Shown here piece after piece: positions 28,326 through 35,901 of a stretch of 64,000 nucleotides of DNA. The notes beneath the pieces were generated by a model, which was given only the letters and a program-made list of their open reading frames with translations, did no database searches and was not told the DNA's origin. The position numbers were made by a program, and so were the translations under genes. Source of the stretch: Streptomyces megasporus (GTDB lineage: Bacteria; Actinomycetota; Actinomycetes; Streptomycetales; Streptomycetaceae); NCBI RefSeq assembly GCF_000718985.1, contig NZ_JODL01000019.1:1-64000 (forward strand), written 5' to 3'. The first letter of the stretch is position 1. Each line of letters begins with the position of its first letter.

Positions 28326-28400
28326 ATGGTGAGCGTGTACGCGCGCACGAACAAGCGCGGAGAGATCATCGGCTACCGGGCTCGGTGGCGCCTCGGCTGC
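28326..28400 (+). pseudogene. Possible N-terminal remnant of a tyrosine integrase
   Basis: An ATG 98 bp inside attL begins VSVYARTNKRGEIIGYRARW followed by RLG. It resembles the first beta strands of actinobacterial phage-type integrases (a start, Tyr-x-Arg, Gly-x-Tyr-x-Arg-Trp pattern). The frame then continues as unrecognisable Pro/Arg-rich sequence, without a catalytic domain. Position next to att is where an integrase gene would be expected. The similarity covers only about 25 residues, so this is a weak call. Confidence 0.3.
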
Positions 28401-28549
28401 GACCACGGCGAGGACGAGCGGCCGGTCCGGGGGCGATCTGATCACTGGTTGAGTGCCATGCCGGCCCACGGTCCCACCGTCTCGCCTCCTGCGCGCGGTG
28501 GGTGTGGCCCTGCCGCCCCTCTTCTGGTCCCGGTTCGAGGAGTTGCCCT

Positions 28550-28969
28550 GTGGGTCACCGTTCCTGCCCCGATCCGGTGCGTGCCCGACGGCAGGCCGAG
28601 CGGGACATCCGTGGCACGGCGTGCCCGGTCTGTGAGCATCCGATCGTGTGTCACGCGGTCGACGAGCGCGGGCAGCGGTCGTGTACTCGCGGGGAGGGCC
28701 GAGTTTCGTGTCGGGACTGTGCCGAGTTGTGGGCGCGGATGCCGGCGGTCGCGGCGGTGGGCGAGTTCGTTTGTGTCCTGCGTGCTCCTCCCTCCAGGGG
28801 CCGCGCGTCGTGTCGGTGTCGGCGGCTACCGTGGTCCCTGTCCGTGGCTGGCTTGTGGTGCTCGCAACGGGGCCCCGCCCGGGTGGAATCGGGTGGGGCA
28901 TGTTCATGTTCGGGGTCAGGCGGCGCGGACGTAGCGGCAGGGCTGGGACGTCTCGGCCCACAGGTGTAG
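28550..28969 (+). CDS. Hypothetical Cys-rich small protein
   Basis: A GTG-start frame of 139 residues has a GAGGAG ribosome-binding site 8 nt upstream. Its first 70 residues contain possible zinc-binding pairs: CPVCEHPIVC, then RSCTRGEGRVSCRDCAELW. The C-terminal half loses any protein-like character and overlaps the better-supported minus-strand gene at 28916-29092. Either a short zinc-ribbon protein has lost its original stop, or the frame is chance. I recognise no family. Confidence 0.3.
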   Translation: MGHRSCPDPVRARRQAERDIRGTACPVCEHPIVCHAVDERGQRSCTRGEGRVSCRDCAELWARMPAVAAVGEFVCVLRAPPSRGRASCRCRRLPWSLSVAGLWCSQRGPARVESGGACSCSGSGGADVAAGLGRLGPQV

Positions 28970-29092
28970 GAGCCGCGCGTACTCCTCGGCGCGTTGCTCG
29001 TCGGCGGGCTGCTCCATCAGGTGGCGGATGCGGTCGTTGACCTCTTCCTGAGCAGGGCAGTAGGGGCCGTCAGGCCAGAGGGCGGGGGTCAT
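28916..29092 (-). CDS. Small hypothetical protein (58 aa)
   Basis: The minus strand encodes MTPALWPDGPYCPAQEEVND, then RIRHLMEQPADEQRAEEYAR and LLHLWAETSQPCRYVRAA. The helical, Glu/Arg-rich sequence and codon pattern look like genuine coding. Similar short proteins (a WPDGPY start and an RIR.LM..PA...R..EY..LL.LWAE core) often lie divergent from XRE regulators in Streptomyces. A TACGGT box lies 6 nt before the ATG, so the message may be leaderless. Function is unknown. Confidence 0.6.
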   Translation of the reverse strand: MTPALWPDGPYCPAQEEVNDRIRHLMEQPADEQRAEEYARLLHLWAETSQPCRYVRAA

Positions 29093-29191
29093 GTTCCTAC
29101 CGTATGGCGAGGTTAGGACAGGCGCTTCGGTTTGGTGGTTTAGGCGATAGGGCCCCGAATGAGGGGCTGGGGAAGTTCCCTGTAGGCGCGT

Positions 29192-29220
29192 CAGGCCCCC
29201 GCCTTCAAGGCGGGGGCCTG
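29192..29220. terminator. Strong hairpin upstream of the XRE gene
   Basis: CAGGCCCCCGCC pairs with GGCGGGGGCCTG around TTCAA (12 bp plus two further possible pairs). It lies before the XRE promoter region and could end leftward- or rightward-reading transcripts. Confidence 0.55.
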
Positions 29221-29253
29221 AACATGCGCCCCGACGGTTTGTCGGTGGGTACT

Positions 29254-29276
29254 GTTCTGAGTGTCGAGGTCAGAAC
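29254..29276. promoter_or_regulatory. Palindromic operator before the XRE gene
   Basis: GTTCTGA, 9 bp and TCAGAAC form a perfect 7-bp dyad overlapping a -10-like TACTGT (29250-29255). It lies 11-33 bp upstream of the start, suggesting autoregulation. Confidence 0.45.
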
Positions 29277-29286
29277 GGAGCTAAGT

Positions 29287-30474
29287 ATGCCCGAACACAC
29301 GGACAGCACCATCGGTACACGACTTCGCGCGGCTCGCGCACGCCGCGGTTTGACTCAAAAGGAACTCGCCGGCCTCGCTGGCGTGTCCGTCTCCCTCATC
29401 CGCAAACTGGAGCAGCCGGGGGAGGATTACGACACCCGGTTGGAGACCGTGCGGAAACTGGCCACGGCGCTGCGCATGCCCACCAGCAAGCTCATCGCCC
29501 GCGATGCGGGCCCTGACGACGAGGACACCACCGACCAGTGGGAGCCCGTCCGGCGTGCTCTCACTGCGCCCCTCCCGGACAGGGTGGGAGAGGAACCCAC
29601 CATCGAAGGCGTCACGGACGCCTTGAATGCGGCGTTGCCGCTGTTCGCCAGTGACCGGTTCGTGGAACTGGGCAGCGTTCTGCCGCCGCTGCTGCGTGAC
29701 GCTGACGCCCTGGATGAGTCCGATCCGGACGCCCGCGCGGTGCGGGTCCGTCTACTCCAGCTCACCGGCTGGCTGCTGACCCAGACCCGTCAGTACGAGT
29801 CGGCTGCCGAGGCCCTGGATCGCTCCTTGGACGACGCCACCGACCGGCTCCAGGCCGCCGCCACCGTCAACACCCGGTGCTGGCTGATGCTGCGCCAGGG
29901 ACAGCTCGCGGAGGCCCGGGAACTGGCGACCCGGTGGGCCGATGAGATCGAGCCCCGCATGTCCAAGGCCACCCCGGACGAGCTGAGCTTGTGGGGGTGG
30001 ATGCTGCTGCGTCTGTCGGCCGCCGCCGTGCGCGACAACCGCCCCGGCGAGGCCAAGGATGCCATGCGCCTGGCCCGGTCGGCGGCCGTCGCGCTCGGCC
30101 GCGAGTACGCGCCCCACGCGGACTTCCTGCGCACTTTCGGCCCCGTGACGGTGGCGCTCAAACGGACAGAGAACGAAGCGCTCAACGACCGCCCCGACCA
30201 GGTCATCAAGCTCTCCGCTGCCCTTCCCTCCAGCCGTGTGCCGACGACTTCCACGAACTGGAACCGGCACCTGCTGGACGTAGCCGCCGCGTATTCCACC
30301 AAGCGGCAGTACGCGGAGGCATGCCACGTCCTTGAGGGCATCTACGAGAAGTCGCCGCAGTGGCTGTTGCACCAGCGGTACGCCCGCGACATCGTCAGCG
30401 GCATGATCGAGCGACGCCGCATCCTGACACCCAAGATGCAGCACATCGCCGATGTGATCGGAGTGCCCCTGTAA
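29287..30474 (+). CDS. XRE-family transcriptional regulator with TPR-like domain
   Basis: This 395-residue protein has an N-terminal helix-turn-helix (about 8-65: TIGTRLRAARARRGLTQKEL then AGLAGVSVSLIRKLEQ). A long alpha-helical region of tetratricopeptide-like repeats (about 100-390) resembles NsdA/BldD-unrelated Streptomyces XRE proteins that control differentiation or nearby small genes. The ATG at 29287 has a GGAG ribosome-binding site; the frame is open upstream through the operator, which argues for this start. It is the only DNA-binding regulator in the element and so the best candidate to control the lasso genes, though this is inference. Confidence 0.85.
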   Translation: MPEHTDSTIGTRLRAARARRGLTQKELAGLAGVSVSLIRKLEQPGEDYDTRLETVRKLATALRMPTSKLIARDAGPDDEDTTDQWEPVRRALTAPLPDRVGEEPTIEGVTDALNAALPLFASDRFVELGSVLPPLLRDADALDESDPDARAVRVRLLQLTGWLLTQTRQYESAAEALDRSLDDATDRLQAAATVNTRCWLMLRQGQLAEARELATRWADEIEPRMSKATPDELSLWGWMLLRLSAAAVRDNRPGEAKDAMRLARSAAVALGREYAPHADFLRTFGPVTVALKRTENEALNDRPDQVIKLSAALPSSRVPTTSTNWNRHLLDVAAAYSTKRQYAEACHVLEGIYEKSPQWLLHQRYARDIVSGMIERRRILTPKMQHIADVIGVPL

Positions 30475-30563
30475 CCAGCGGGTTTCACGCTCAATGGCAC
30501 TCCTGCCGGACGCTCGGCAGAAGTGCCATTGGCTTCCACGGGCTGTGTTCATACGGTCACTGC

Positions 30564-30924
30564 ATGGACACCGACGTGCACGTGCCGCACGGTGCGACCG
30601 CTGGGACCGTCACGGCCACCGCGCGGGTCGACACCGCCGGCATTGAGCAGACCATCAACCGGGCTCTGAGCATCGGGACCGTCCTCCCTCGCCCACCAGA
30701 TGCTGGAAGACCTCGAGGCCGCACTGCGCGGCCACCTGGCCACGTTGCTGGAGGCCGTCCCCACCGCCGGGCCCGCGCGGACCGCTACCGCAGTCGCTCA
30801 GTTACACCACGGCCCCACCACCGGCCTGTGCTCGGCCGTCGACCACACGCGGCTGCTCGCCCTGGACTGCCGGTGGTTGCTGCGGCATCTGCAGAGCGCT
30901 GACCGGATCGAGGCCGCCCGATGA
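30564..30924 (+). pseudogene. DUF6415-like protein, frameshifted
   Basis: The first frame (from ATG 30564) encodes MDTDVHVPHGATAGTVTATA and ends its family-like part with IEQTINRALSIGTVLP. The second frame continues with HQMLEDLEAALRGHLATLLE and HTRLLALDCRWLLRHL to the stop at 30922-30924. Together they match the layout of Streptomyces DUF6415 proteins (an RAL..G..LP.H..L..LE..LRGH block and an LARDCQWLL block). A one-base insertion near 30685-30692 separates the halves. The stop overlaps the next start (ATGA), so the pair was originally coupled. Sequencing error is an alternative. Confidence 0.55.
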
Positions 30925-31451
30925 CCACCATCCGCCGTACTCCTGGCGACCGCGTCCGCCGTGCCGTCCTCGCGGATGCCGCCCACGGTTTTCTGCCGCT
31001 GGACTTGCTGGACGCCACCGGCCGTACCCAGGCCGCCGTCGCGGCCTGGGCCGGCGGTCACCTCGCCGAAGTCCCCTGCGGTGCCGTGTTCGATGTGGTG
31101 CGGCTCCCCGCCGACCTGGCCGCCCCCACCGTGGAGCAGCTCCGCGACGACCGTATCCAGGTCGGCCCGGTCCTCCTCGGCCCGCTCGGCGCGGAGTTCC
31201 TCGTCGTCCCCGGCACCGCGCACCAGCCCGTTGGCGGCACGTGGTCGGTTGCTCGTCCCGGCACGCTGGTGCTGATGCCTCACCCGTCCATTACCAAGGG
31301 GGTCCGGGTCGGTGGCCGCACGTGGCTGGTGCCTCCCGGCTCCAATCCGCTGACCCCCGGCGTGGAGTTGCGCCGCGCCTACATCACGGCCGCCGAGGCC
31401 GCCGCCAAGGCCGCCGCGCGGGCGGCTGCCCTGGCGCGCGCCGTGGTGTAA
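30921..31451 (+). CDS. Hypothetical protein (176 aa)
   Basis: The ATG at 30921 overlaps the stop of the DUF6415-like gene. The protein contains PCGAVFDVVRLPADLAAPTV, VGPVLLGPLGAEFLVVPGTA and GRTWLVPPGSNPLTPGVELR, and ends in an Ala-rich helix (AAEAAAKAAARAAALARAVV). This general pattern occurs in uncharacterised proteins of Streptomyces accessory regions, but I cannot name a family. No signal or transmembrane segment is seen. Confidence 0.7.
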   Translation: MTTIRRTPGDRVRRAVLADAAHGFLPLDLLDATGRTQAAVAAWAGGHLAEVPCGAVFDVVRLPADLAAPTVEQLRDDRIQVGPVLLGPLGAEFLVVPGTAHQPVGGTWSVARPGTLVLMPHPSITKGVRVGGRTWLVPPGSNPLTPGVELRRAYITAAEAAAKAAARAAALARAVV

Positions 31452-31468
31452 AGCCCCCGACCGGAAGG

Positions 31469-31492
31469 GGCCGGCCCTGGGGAGAGCCGGCC
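31469..31492 (+). terminator. Hairpin after the hypothetical gene
   Basis: GGCCGGC and GCCGGCC pair around a 10-nt loop 18 bp after the stop codon. Confidence 0.45.
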
Positions 31493-31687
31493 ACGGTTGG
31501 GACTGCCCGACGAAGCAGGGTCGAGCGGGAGGACACCCTCCGTTTCCTCGGGCACCGGGCCGCGCCCGCTACTTCCCCCGGCGGGCGCGGCCCGGGACTC
31601 CCCTCTCTTCTCCCACCCCACCCCGTGCCACGCCCCGACCCGCCGGCCGGCGACCGACCCCACCGCTACCACCCATCGGAGGACACC

Positions 31688-32563
31688 ATGAGCGCCGAGA
31701 CGATCACCGGCGTCTGCTGGAACGTCGAACACGGCGTCGAGGTCGAGGCCGCATGTGACTGGGTCACGCAGTGGAGCCCGGACGTGGTGTTCTGGCAGGA
31801 ACTCCAACCCGGCCAAGAGGACGACGTGCAGAAGTGGCTCGGGATGATCGGGTACGTGGCCGAGCCCCGACCCGGCTCGACCAACGGCAACGCCCTGTTC
31901 GTCCGCGACGGCGGCCCGTTCATCCTGGCCCGGGAACACCGGCACCCGGCGGCGCCCGACCGGCACGCCCCGGCCAACATCGAGGTCCGCCTTCCCCGGC
32001 CCGACGGGACACTGACCGAGCGCACCCTGTGCCTGGCCTCCGTCCACCTGTGCCACTACTCGCCCACCATCCGGCTGGCCGAGGCCGACTGGTTCACCAC
32101 CCTCACCCGGCCCGGACGACTCGCCCTGATCGCAGGCGACTTCAACAGCTACCCGGCCGGTGCGCACGTGGACTGGGACAAGGTCACCGACCGGGCGTTC
32201 CTCGCCAACCGCACCTACCCGGGGATGGACGGGCGGCGGTACATCGACGACCTGCCCGACCGCACCCTCACCACCGCCGGCTACGTCGATGCCGCGCTGT
32301 GGGTGGCCAAGCACTGCGGCGGGGCGCACCGCGTGCTCGCCGACACTGCCGGTCACCGGCCCGACAAGGCCGCGCAGGGCGGTCCTCGGCGCATCGACCG
32401 CGTGTACCTCAGCGACACGCTCGCCCCGGCCCTGACCGGGTTCCGTGTCGGTGCCCCCAAGGAGCTGGGAGGGATCTCCGACCACATGCCCTTGGTCTTC
32501 CACCTCGACCGGGCCCGGCTGGAAGAGGCCCTGTCCGCCCCGGTAGCCCAGTCCGTTTCCTGA
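31688..32563 (+). CDS. Endonuclease/exonuclease/phosphatase family protein
   Basis: This 291-residue protein has the metal-dependent EEP fold: CWNVEHG (about 10-16), the metal-binding Glu in WQELQPGQED, LASVHLCHYSP, the catalytic GDFNSYP, RRIDRVYLS, and the terminal ISDHMPLVFHL. The fold cleaves phosphodiester or phosphate ester bonds; targets in the family range from DNA to inositol phosphates and cannot be set here. The ATG has a CGGAGGA ribosome-binding site. It is cytosolic with no signal. Such genes are common passengers in Streptomyces accessory regions. Confidence 0.85.
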   Translation: MSAETITGVCWNVEHGVEVEAACDWVTQWSPDVVFWQELQPGQEDDVQKWLGMIGYVAEPRPGSTNGNALFVRDGGPFILAREHRHPAAPDRHAPANIEVRLPRPDGTLTERTLCLASVHLCHYSPTIRLAEADWFTTLTRPGRLALIAGDFNSYPAGAHVDWDKVTDRAFLANRTYPGMDGRRYIDDLPDRTLTTAGYVDAALWVAKHCGGAHRVLADTAGHRPDKAAQGGPRRIDRVYLSDTLAPALTGFRVGAPKELGGISDHMPLVFHLDRARLEEALSAPVAQSVS

Positions 32564-32744
32564 ACCCCTGCCCTGGCTGCGGACGATCCTGCTGCCTACC
32601 TTCGGCGGCTCCCCTATGGCCCGCTGCCGGGGCAGGTCCAAGCCGCTCCTCCGCCCGGTTGCCGAGTTTTACGCGCGTACTCGGTAGGCGTCACCGGTCG
32701 GGGGAGCCCCTGACCCCCTCTCTCGACCGAAAGAAGGATGGATC

Positions 32745-33176
32745 GTGCCTCCCTCTCCCTTCGGCTTCACCGCCTCCGCCCCCGAACTCGCTTGGCTGCT
32801 GGAGGGCTTCGTCGAGCGCGTCACCGGTGCCCGCGGTGCGGTGCTGCTGTCCGGCGACGGCATCCACAAGACCTTTCACGGGCTGGACCAGGACGATGTC
32901 GACCGTCTCGCCGCCGCCGCCAGTGGCCTGTACGCCATCGTCGCCGGCACCGCCCAGCAGCTCGGCGACGTCGACGCCGGCGGACGCCCCCAGGTCCGGC
33001 AGGTCATCTGCGAGATGGGTGCCCTGGTGCTGTACGTGTGCACCGTCGGCGCCGGCAGCCGCCTGGCCGTCCTCGCCGATAGGGAGGCGGACGCGGCCGT
33101 CATCGGCCACGAGATGGTCCGCCTGGGCAACAGCGTCCGCACCCACCTGGACACCCCGTCACGCCAGACCGCGTGA
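32745..33176 (+). CDS. Roadblock/LC7 domain protein
   Basis: This 143-residue protein contains a roadblock/LC7 fold (LAWLLEGFVERVTGARGAVLLSGDGI... HEMVRLGNSVRTHLD), like MglB and the CvnB proteins of Streptomyces conservons. These usually regulate a small Ras-like GTPase (CvnD). No GTPase, CvnC or histidine-kinase partner lies nearby, so it is an orphan. The GTG at 32745 has a GAAAGAAGGA ribosome-binding site. Fourteen nucleotides later the membrane-protein gene begins, so both are probably one operon. Confidence 0.8.
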   Translation: MPPSPFGFTASAPELAWLLEGFVERVTGARGAVLLSGDGIHKTFHGLDQDDVDRLAAAASGLYAIVAGTAQQLGDVDAGGRPQVRQVICEMGALVLYVCTVGAGSRLAVLADREADAAVIGHEMVRLGNSVRTHLDTPSRQTA

Positions 33177-33189
33177 GGAGACAAGAAAC

Positions 33190-34077
33190 ATGGGCAGCGA
33201 TCTTGTTCACTCCCCATCGTCCGGCAGGCGGCGCTCCGGCGTCGGCTGGATCGGCGCCATGGTGAGCGCGACCGTCCTGGCGCTGCTGCACCTGGTCGCG
33301 GCATACCTGCTGGTCCTGGCGTACGCGGCCGGAACGTTCGACCCGTGGGAGCGGGACGTGGCCGCCCACTCCGGCATCCCGGCGGGCCTGGCCCTGGTGG
33401 TCGCGATCCTGTCCGCGCCACTGACCTGGGCGGGCGTCACGGCCCGGTGGCTACACCGGTGGTGGTACGCCCCGCCCGCCGTCCTGGCCACCGCCGCGCT
33501 CTTGCGGCTGACGCTCCTCGCTCCGGGCGTCCGACGCCGCAGCGTTGATCTTCCCGTCCCCGGCTCCGCCCTTCGGGTAAGCGGCCCGCGGCAGCCAGCC
33601 GCGCGAGCATGGCCCCGATCGGGCAGAGCGACGCACCACGCAACCGTCCATCCGATCGAAGGGCTCAGACATGACCGATCTCGGCATGCCCACCGTCCCG
33701 CCGCACTGCGACGCGGTCGGCGCGCTTCTTGTCCGCGCTCGCGCCCCCGAGTAGCGCGGTCACAGACTCCCGTCCCGGCAGCCCTTCCCCGTTCATCAGC
33801 GGGGCAGGCGGGGGGCCGCCGGGACGGGGTTCCTCGTCCCGCTCTGGACTTCACCAGAGCGGGGCCAGGTGCCGCCCGCTGCTGTCCCCGGACGGAGCGG
33901 AGAGGCACAGGACAACCACTGAAACCGGAGGTTCATATGAACGAGCACGAAGCCAGGGAGACCGAGCCCCGTGAAGATTACGCGGCTCCGCAGTTGGTGG
34001 AGCTGGGCGCGGTTCCGGCGGTGACGCTCGGCAGGTACGCCGAGGACAGCCAGGACCAGGGCCGCTACTTCGAATGA
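33190..34077 (+). CDS. Membrane protein reading in frame into the lasso precursor
   Basis: The first ~115 residues look like a real protein. A polar N-terminus is followed by three helices (WIGAMVSATVLALLHLVAAYLLVLAYAAG; IPAGLALVVAILSAPLTWAGV; WWYAPPAVLATAALLRLTLLAPG). After about residue 120 the sequence becomes Arg/Pro-rich and non-protein-like. No stop occurs until 34075-34077, so the frame runs straight through the separately initiated lasso precursor (33937-34077). I think the ancestral stop was lost and that the functional unit ends near 33550. A genuine 295-residue fusion cannot be excluded. It lies directly downstream of the roadblock gene. Confidence 0.5.
   Translation: MGSDLVHSPSSGRRRSGVGWIGAMVSATVLALLHLVAAYLLVLAYAAGTFDPWERDVAAHSGIPAGLALVVAILSAPLTWAGVTARWLHRWWYAPPAVLATAALLRLTLLAPGVRRRSVDLPVPGSALRVSGPRQPAARAWPRSGRATHHATVHPIEGLRHDRSRHAHRPAALRRGRRASCPRSRPRVARSQTPVPAALPRSSAGQAGGRRDGVPRPALDFTRAGPGAARCCPRTERRGTGQPLKPEVHMNEHEARETEPREDYAAPQLVELGAVPAVTLGRYAEDSQDQGRYFE
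33769..33863 (+). other. Two consecutive hairpins in the lasso precursor leader
   Basis: CCCGTCCCGGC (33769-33779) pairs with GCCGGGACGGG (33818-33828), enclosing a further CCCC/GGGG hairpin. Immediately after, CCCGCTCTGG (33838-33847) pairs with CCAGAGCGGG (33854-33863). They may terminate upstream transcription or act as an attenuator for the lasso operon. Confidence 0.5.
33937..34077 (+). CDS. Lasso peptide precursor
   Basis: This 46-residue peptide starts at an ATG with a GGAGG ribosome-binding site 7 nt upstream. The leader carries the actinobacterial RRE-recognition pattern YxxPxLxxxGx5T: Y15, P18, L20, G24, T30. With Thr at position -2, cleavage falls after L31, giving the core GRYAEDSQDQGRYFE. 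Gly1 would form the isopeptide bond with Asp9, leaving a tail QGRYFE. Asp6-Ser7 in the ring is notable because methyltransferases of the PIMT type follow. The cyclase, RRE protein and B2 peptidase genes follow in the standard A-C-B1-B2 order. Confidence 0.85.
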   Translation: MNEHEARETEPREDYAAPQLVELGAVPAVTLGRYAEDSQDQGRYFE

Positions 34078-34091
34078 CGGTGACCGGCTGA

Positions 34092-34127
34092 GCGGGGTGG
34101 GGTCGGTCCCGGCCGGCCCCACCCCGC
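34092..34127 (+). terminator. Hairpin between precursor and cyclase genes
   Basis: Fifteen nt at 34092-34106 pair with 34113-34127 (one G-T wobble) around TCCCGG, starting 14 bp after the precursor stop. Such attenuating stem-loops let RiPP precursors be expressed above their enzymes. Confidence 0.6.
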
Positions 34128-34150
34128 GCCCGACTGGAAAGGGGGAAGGC

Positions 34151-35901
34151 GTGTTCCATGTTCGTAGCGCAGTGGGCGCCAGCACCGGTTCGGCCGCGCC
34201 TTTGTGGACCGGCCCGCACGCCCCCGTGGTGTGCGGCTCGGGGGTCGATGAGGTGCGCTGTGCAGCTGATGGCCCGGTGCACTTGGCGGTGGTCGGCTCG
34301 TGTGGTGTCGCTGACGAGCGGATACTGCGGGACGCCCTGCGGCATGTCCGGTCAGGGCGATGGGCGGAGCTGACGCGGTGGCCTGGAAGCTACTGGGTGA
34401 TCGCGGATGACGGACAGCACACCGCCGTGCTGACCGACGTCGCCGGCACCCGCCCGGTCTACCTGGCCCGGACGGAGAGCGGTGCGCTGTGGTCGACGTC
34501 GGCCTCGGCTCTCGCCCGGCACATCGCCGCCGGGGTGGACTTCGCCGCCGTGGTGACGCGGCTGGTGTGCCCGACGGTTGCCGAGGTGACCCGGGACGAG
34601 ACCGCCTATGAGGGCGTGCGGCGGGTTCCAGGCGGCCACGTTCTCATCACCGACCGGACCGGTCGGCACACGATCACGGCGTACGAGGAGCAGCGCCGCC
34701 TCCCCTTCGAGGACGCGGCGCTGGAGCTGCGCGAGGCGCTGTTGGAGGCGGTCACGTACCGGGTGAAGACCGCAGAGCGCCTCACCGCGGACTTCTCCGG
34801 AGGACTCGACTCGACGTCCCTCGCCCTGCTGGCTCACGCCGCCGGCGCCGACCTGCTGGCGGTCACGCATGTGGACGAGGCGAGTCGGAACGAAGACGTG
34901 CAGTACGCCCAGCGCGCCGCCCGGGGGAAGAACCTGCGCCACGTCCTCGTCACGGACGACGAGGGACTGTTCTTCGCCGGACTGCCGGAGGCACCCCACA
35001 CGGACCAGCCGTTCCCGGACGCGGCACGGTGGCGGCTGCGGGCGGCCCACCAGCGCGTCTGTATCGAGTACGGCAGCGACCTCCACCTTGGCGGTTCGGG
35101 CGCCGACATGCTGCTCAGCGCCCCCCGCACTTACCTGGCCGACTTGGCCCGGGAACGTGATCTCGCTGCCCTGCTGCGGCACAGCCGTGCGAAGGCGCGG
35201 TTGCGGCAGAAGCCATCCGGTTGTCGAGGACCCCGTACTCGCTGACGCTGCAACACCTTGCCGGGGACATCGCCGCAGGCAGGCCCCAGCCAGCGGGGCA
35301 GGTTGGATGGGTCCGCCCGTCTTCGGTGTGCGCGTGGCTGACACCCCAGGCCCGCCGCCACATCGCCCTCCGCGCGGCCGAGGCGGCGGAGATCGCCGAG
35401 GAGGCCGAGGTCCCGGCCGAGGAAGTCAGCCGGCACTGCGCTCGGTCAGAGCTGTACGAGTACGGCGTCTACGAGGCCGAACTCCGTAACCAGTCGCACG
35501 CCATGGGCCTGCCGCACCACGCCCCGTTCCTCGACAACCAGGTCGTCCGCGCCGCGATGGCCGTGTCCGTTCGGGAACACGCCTCGCTGACCGTGCAGAA
35601 GCCTCTACTCGGTGCGGCACTCGACGGCCTGGTGCCGTTTTGGCTGCTGGCACGGCGCACCAAGGGTTCTTACAGCGGCAATGCCTGCACCGGCATTCGC
35701 CGGCACGCCGCCGAGTTGCGTGAGCTCATCACCGGGGGACGGCTCACGGCCGAGGGGTGGCTGGACGGCGACGCCGCGCTGCGCGAGCTTGAGCGCCTGG
35801 CGGTCGGCGTGCCCGGCCGGTTCGCCGCACTGGAGGCCGTCATCGCGGCTGAACTGTGGATCCGACAGCAGAGGGAGGAGACCCCTCATGGCACATCGTG
35901 A
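34151..35901 (+). pseudogene. Lasso peptide cyclase (asparagine synthetase-like), frameshifted
   Basis: The cyclase adenylates the ring Asp and closes the macrolactam. The first part (to the stop at 35245) has a class II glutaminase-like N-domain (LTRWPGSYWVIADD, RPVYLARTESGALWSTSASALA), the PP-loop FSGGLDSTSLALLA and HLGGSGADMLLSAP. The second part, in another frame from about 35206, supplies AEAIRLSRTPYSLTLQHLAGD, PHHAPFLDNQVVRAAM and KGSYSGNACTGIRRH. Loss of one G near 35204-35207 explains the break (ARLR then AEAIRLS). The N-terminus is uncertain: ATG 34158 in another frame encodes MFVAQWAPAPVRP, a more typical start. A real mutation or an assembly error are both possible. Confidence 0.75.

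Noticed and set aside
28648..29040. Plus-strand Arg/Gly-rich frame of 130 codons in the element
   Set aside because: Composition is that of a shadow frame; it overlaps the better minus-strand gene at 28916-29092.
33671..33754. 27-codon ORF (MTDLGMPTVPPHCDAVGALL...) between the membrane protein and the precursor
   Set aside because: It has a possible ribosome-binding site but no recognisable leader or core pattern. I would not call it a second precursor without conservation.
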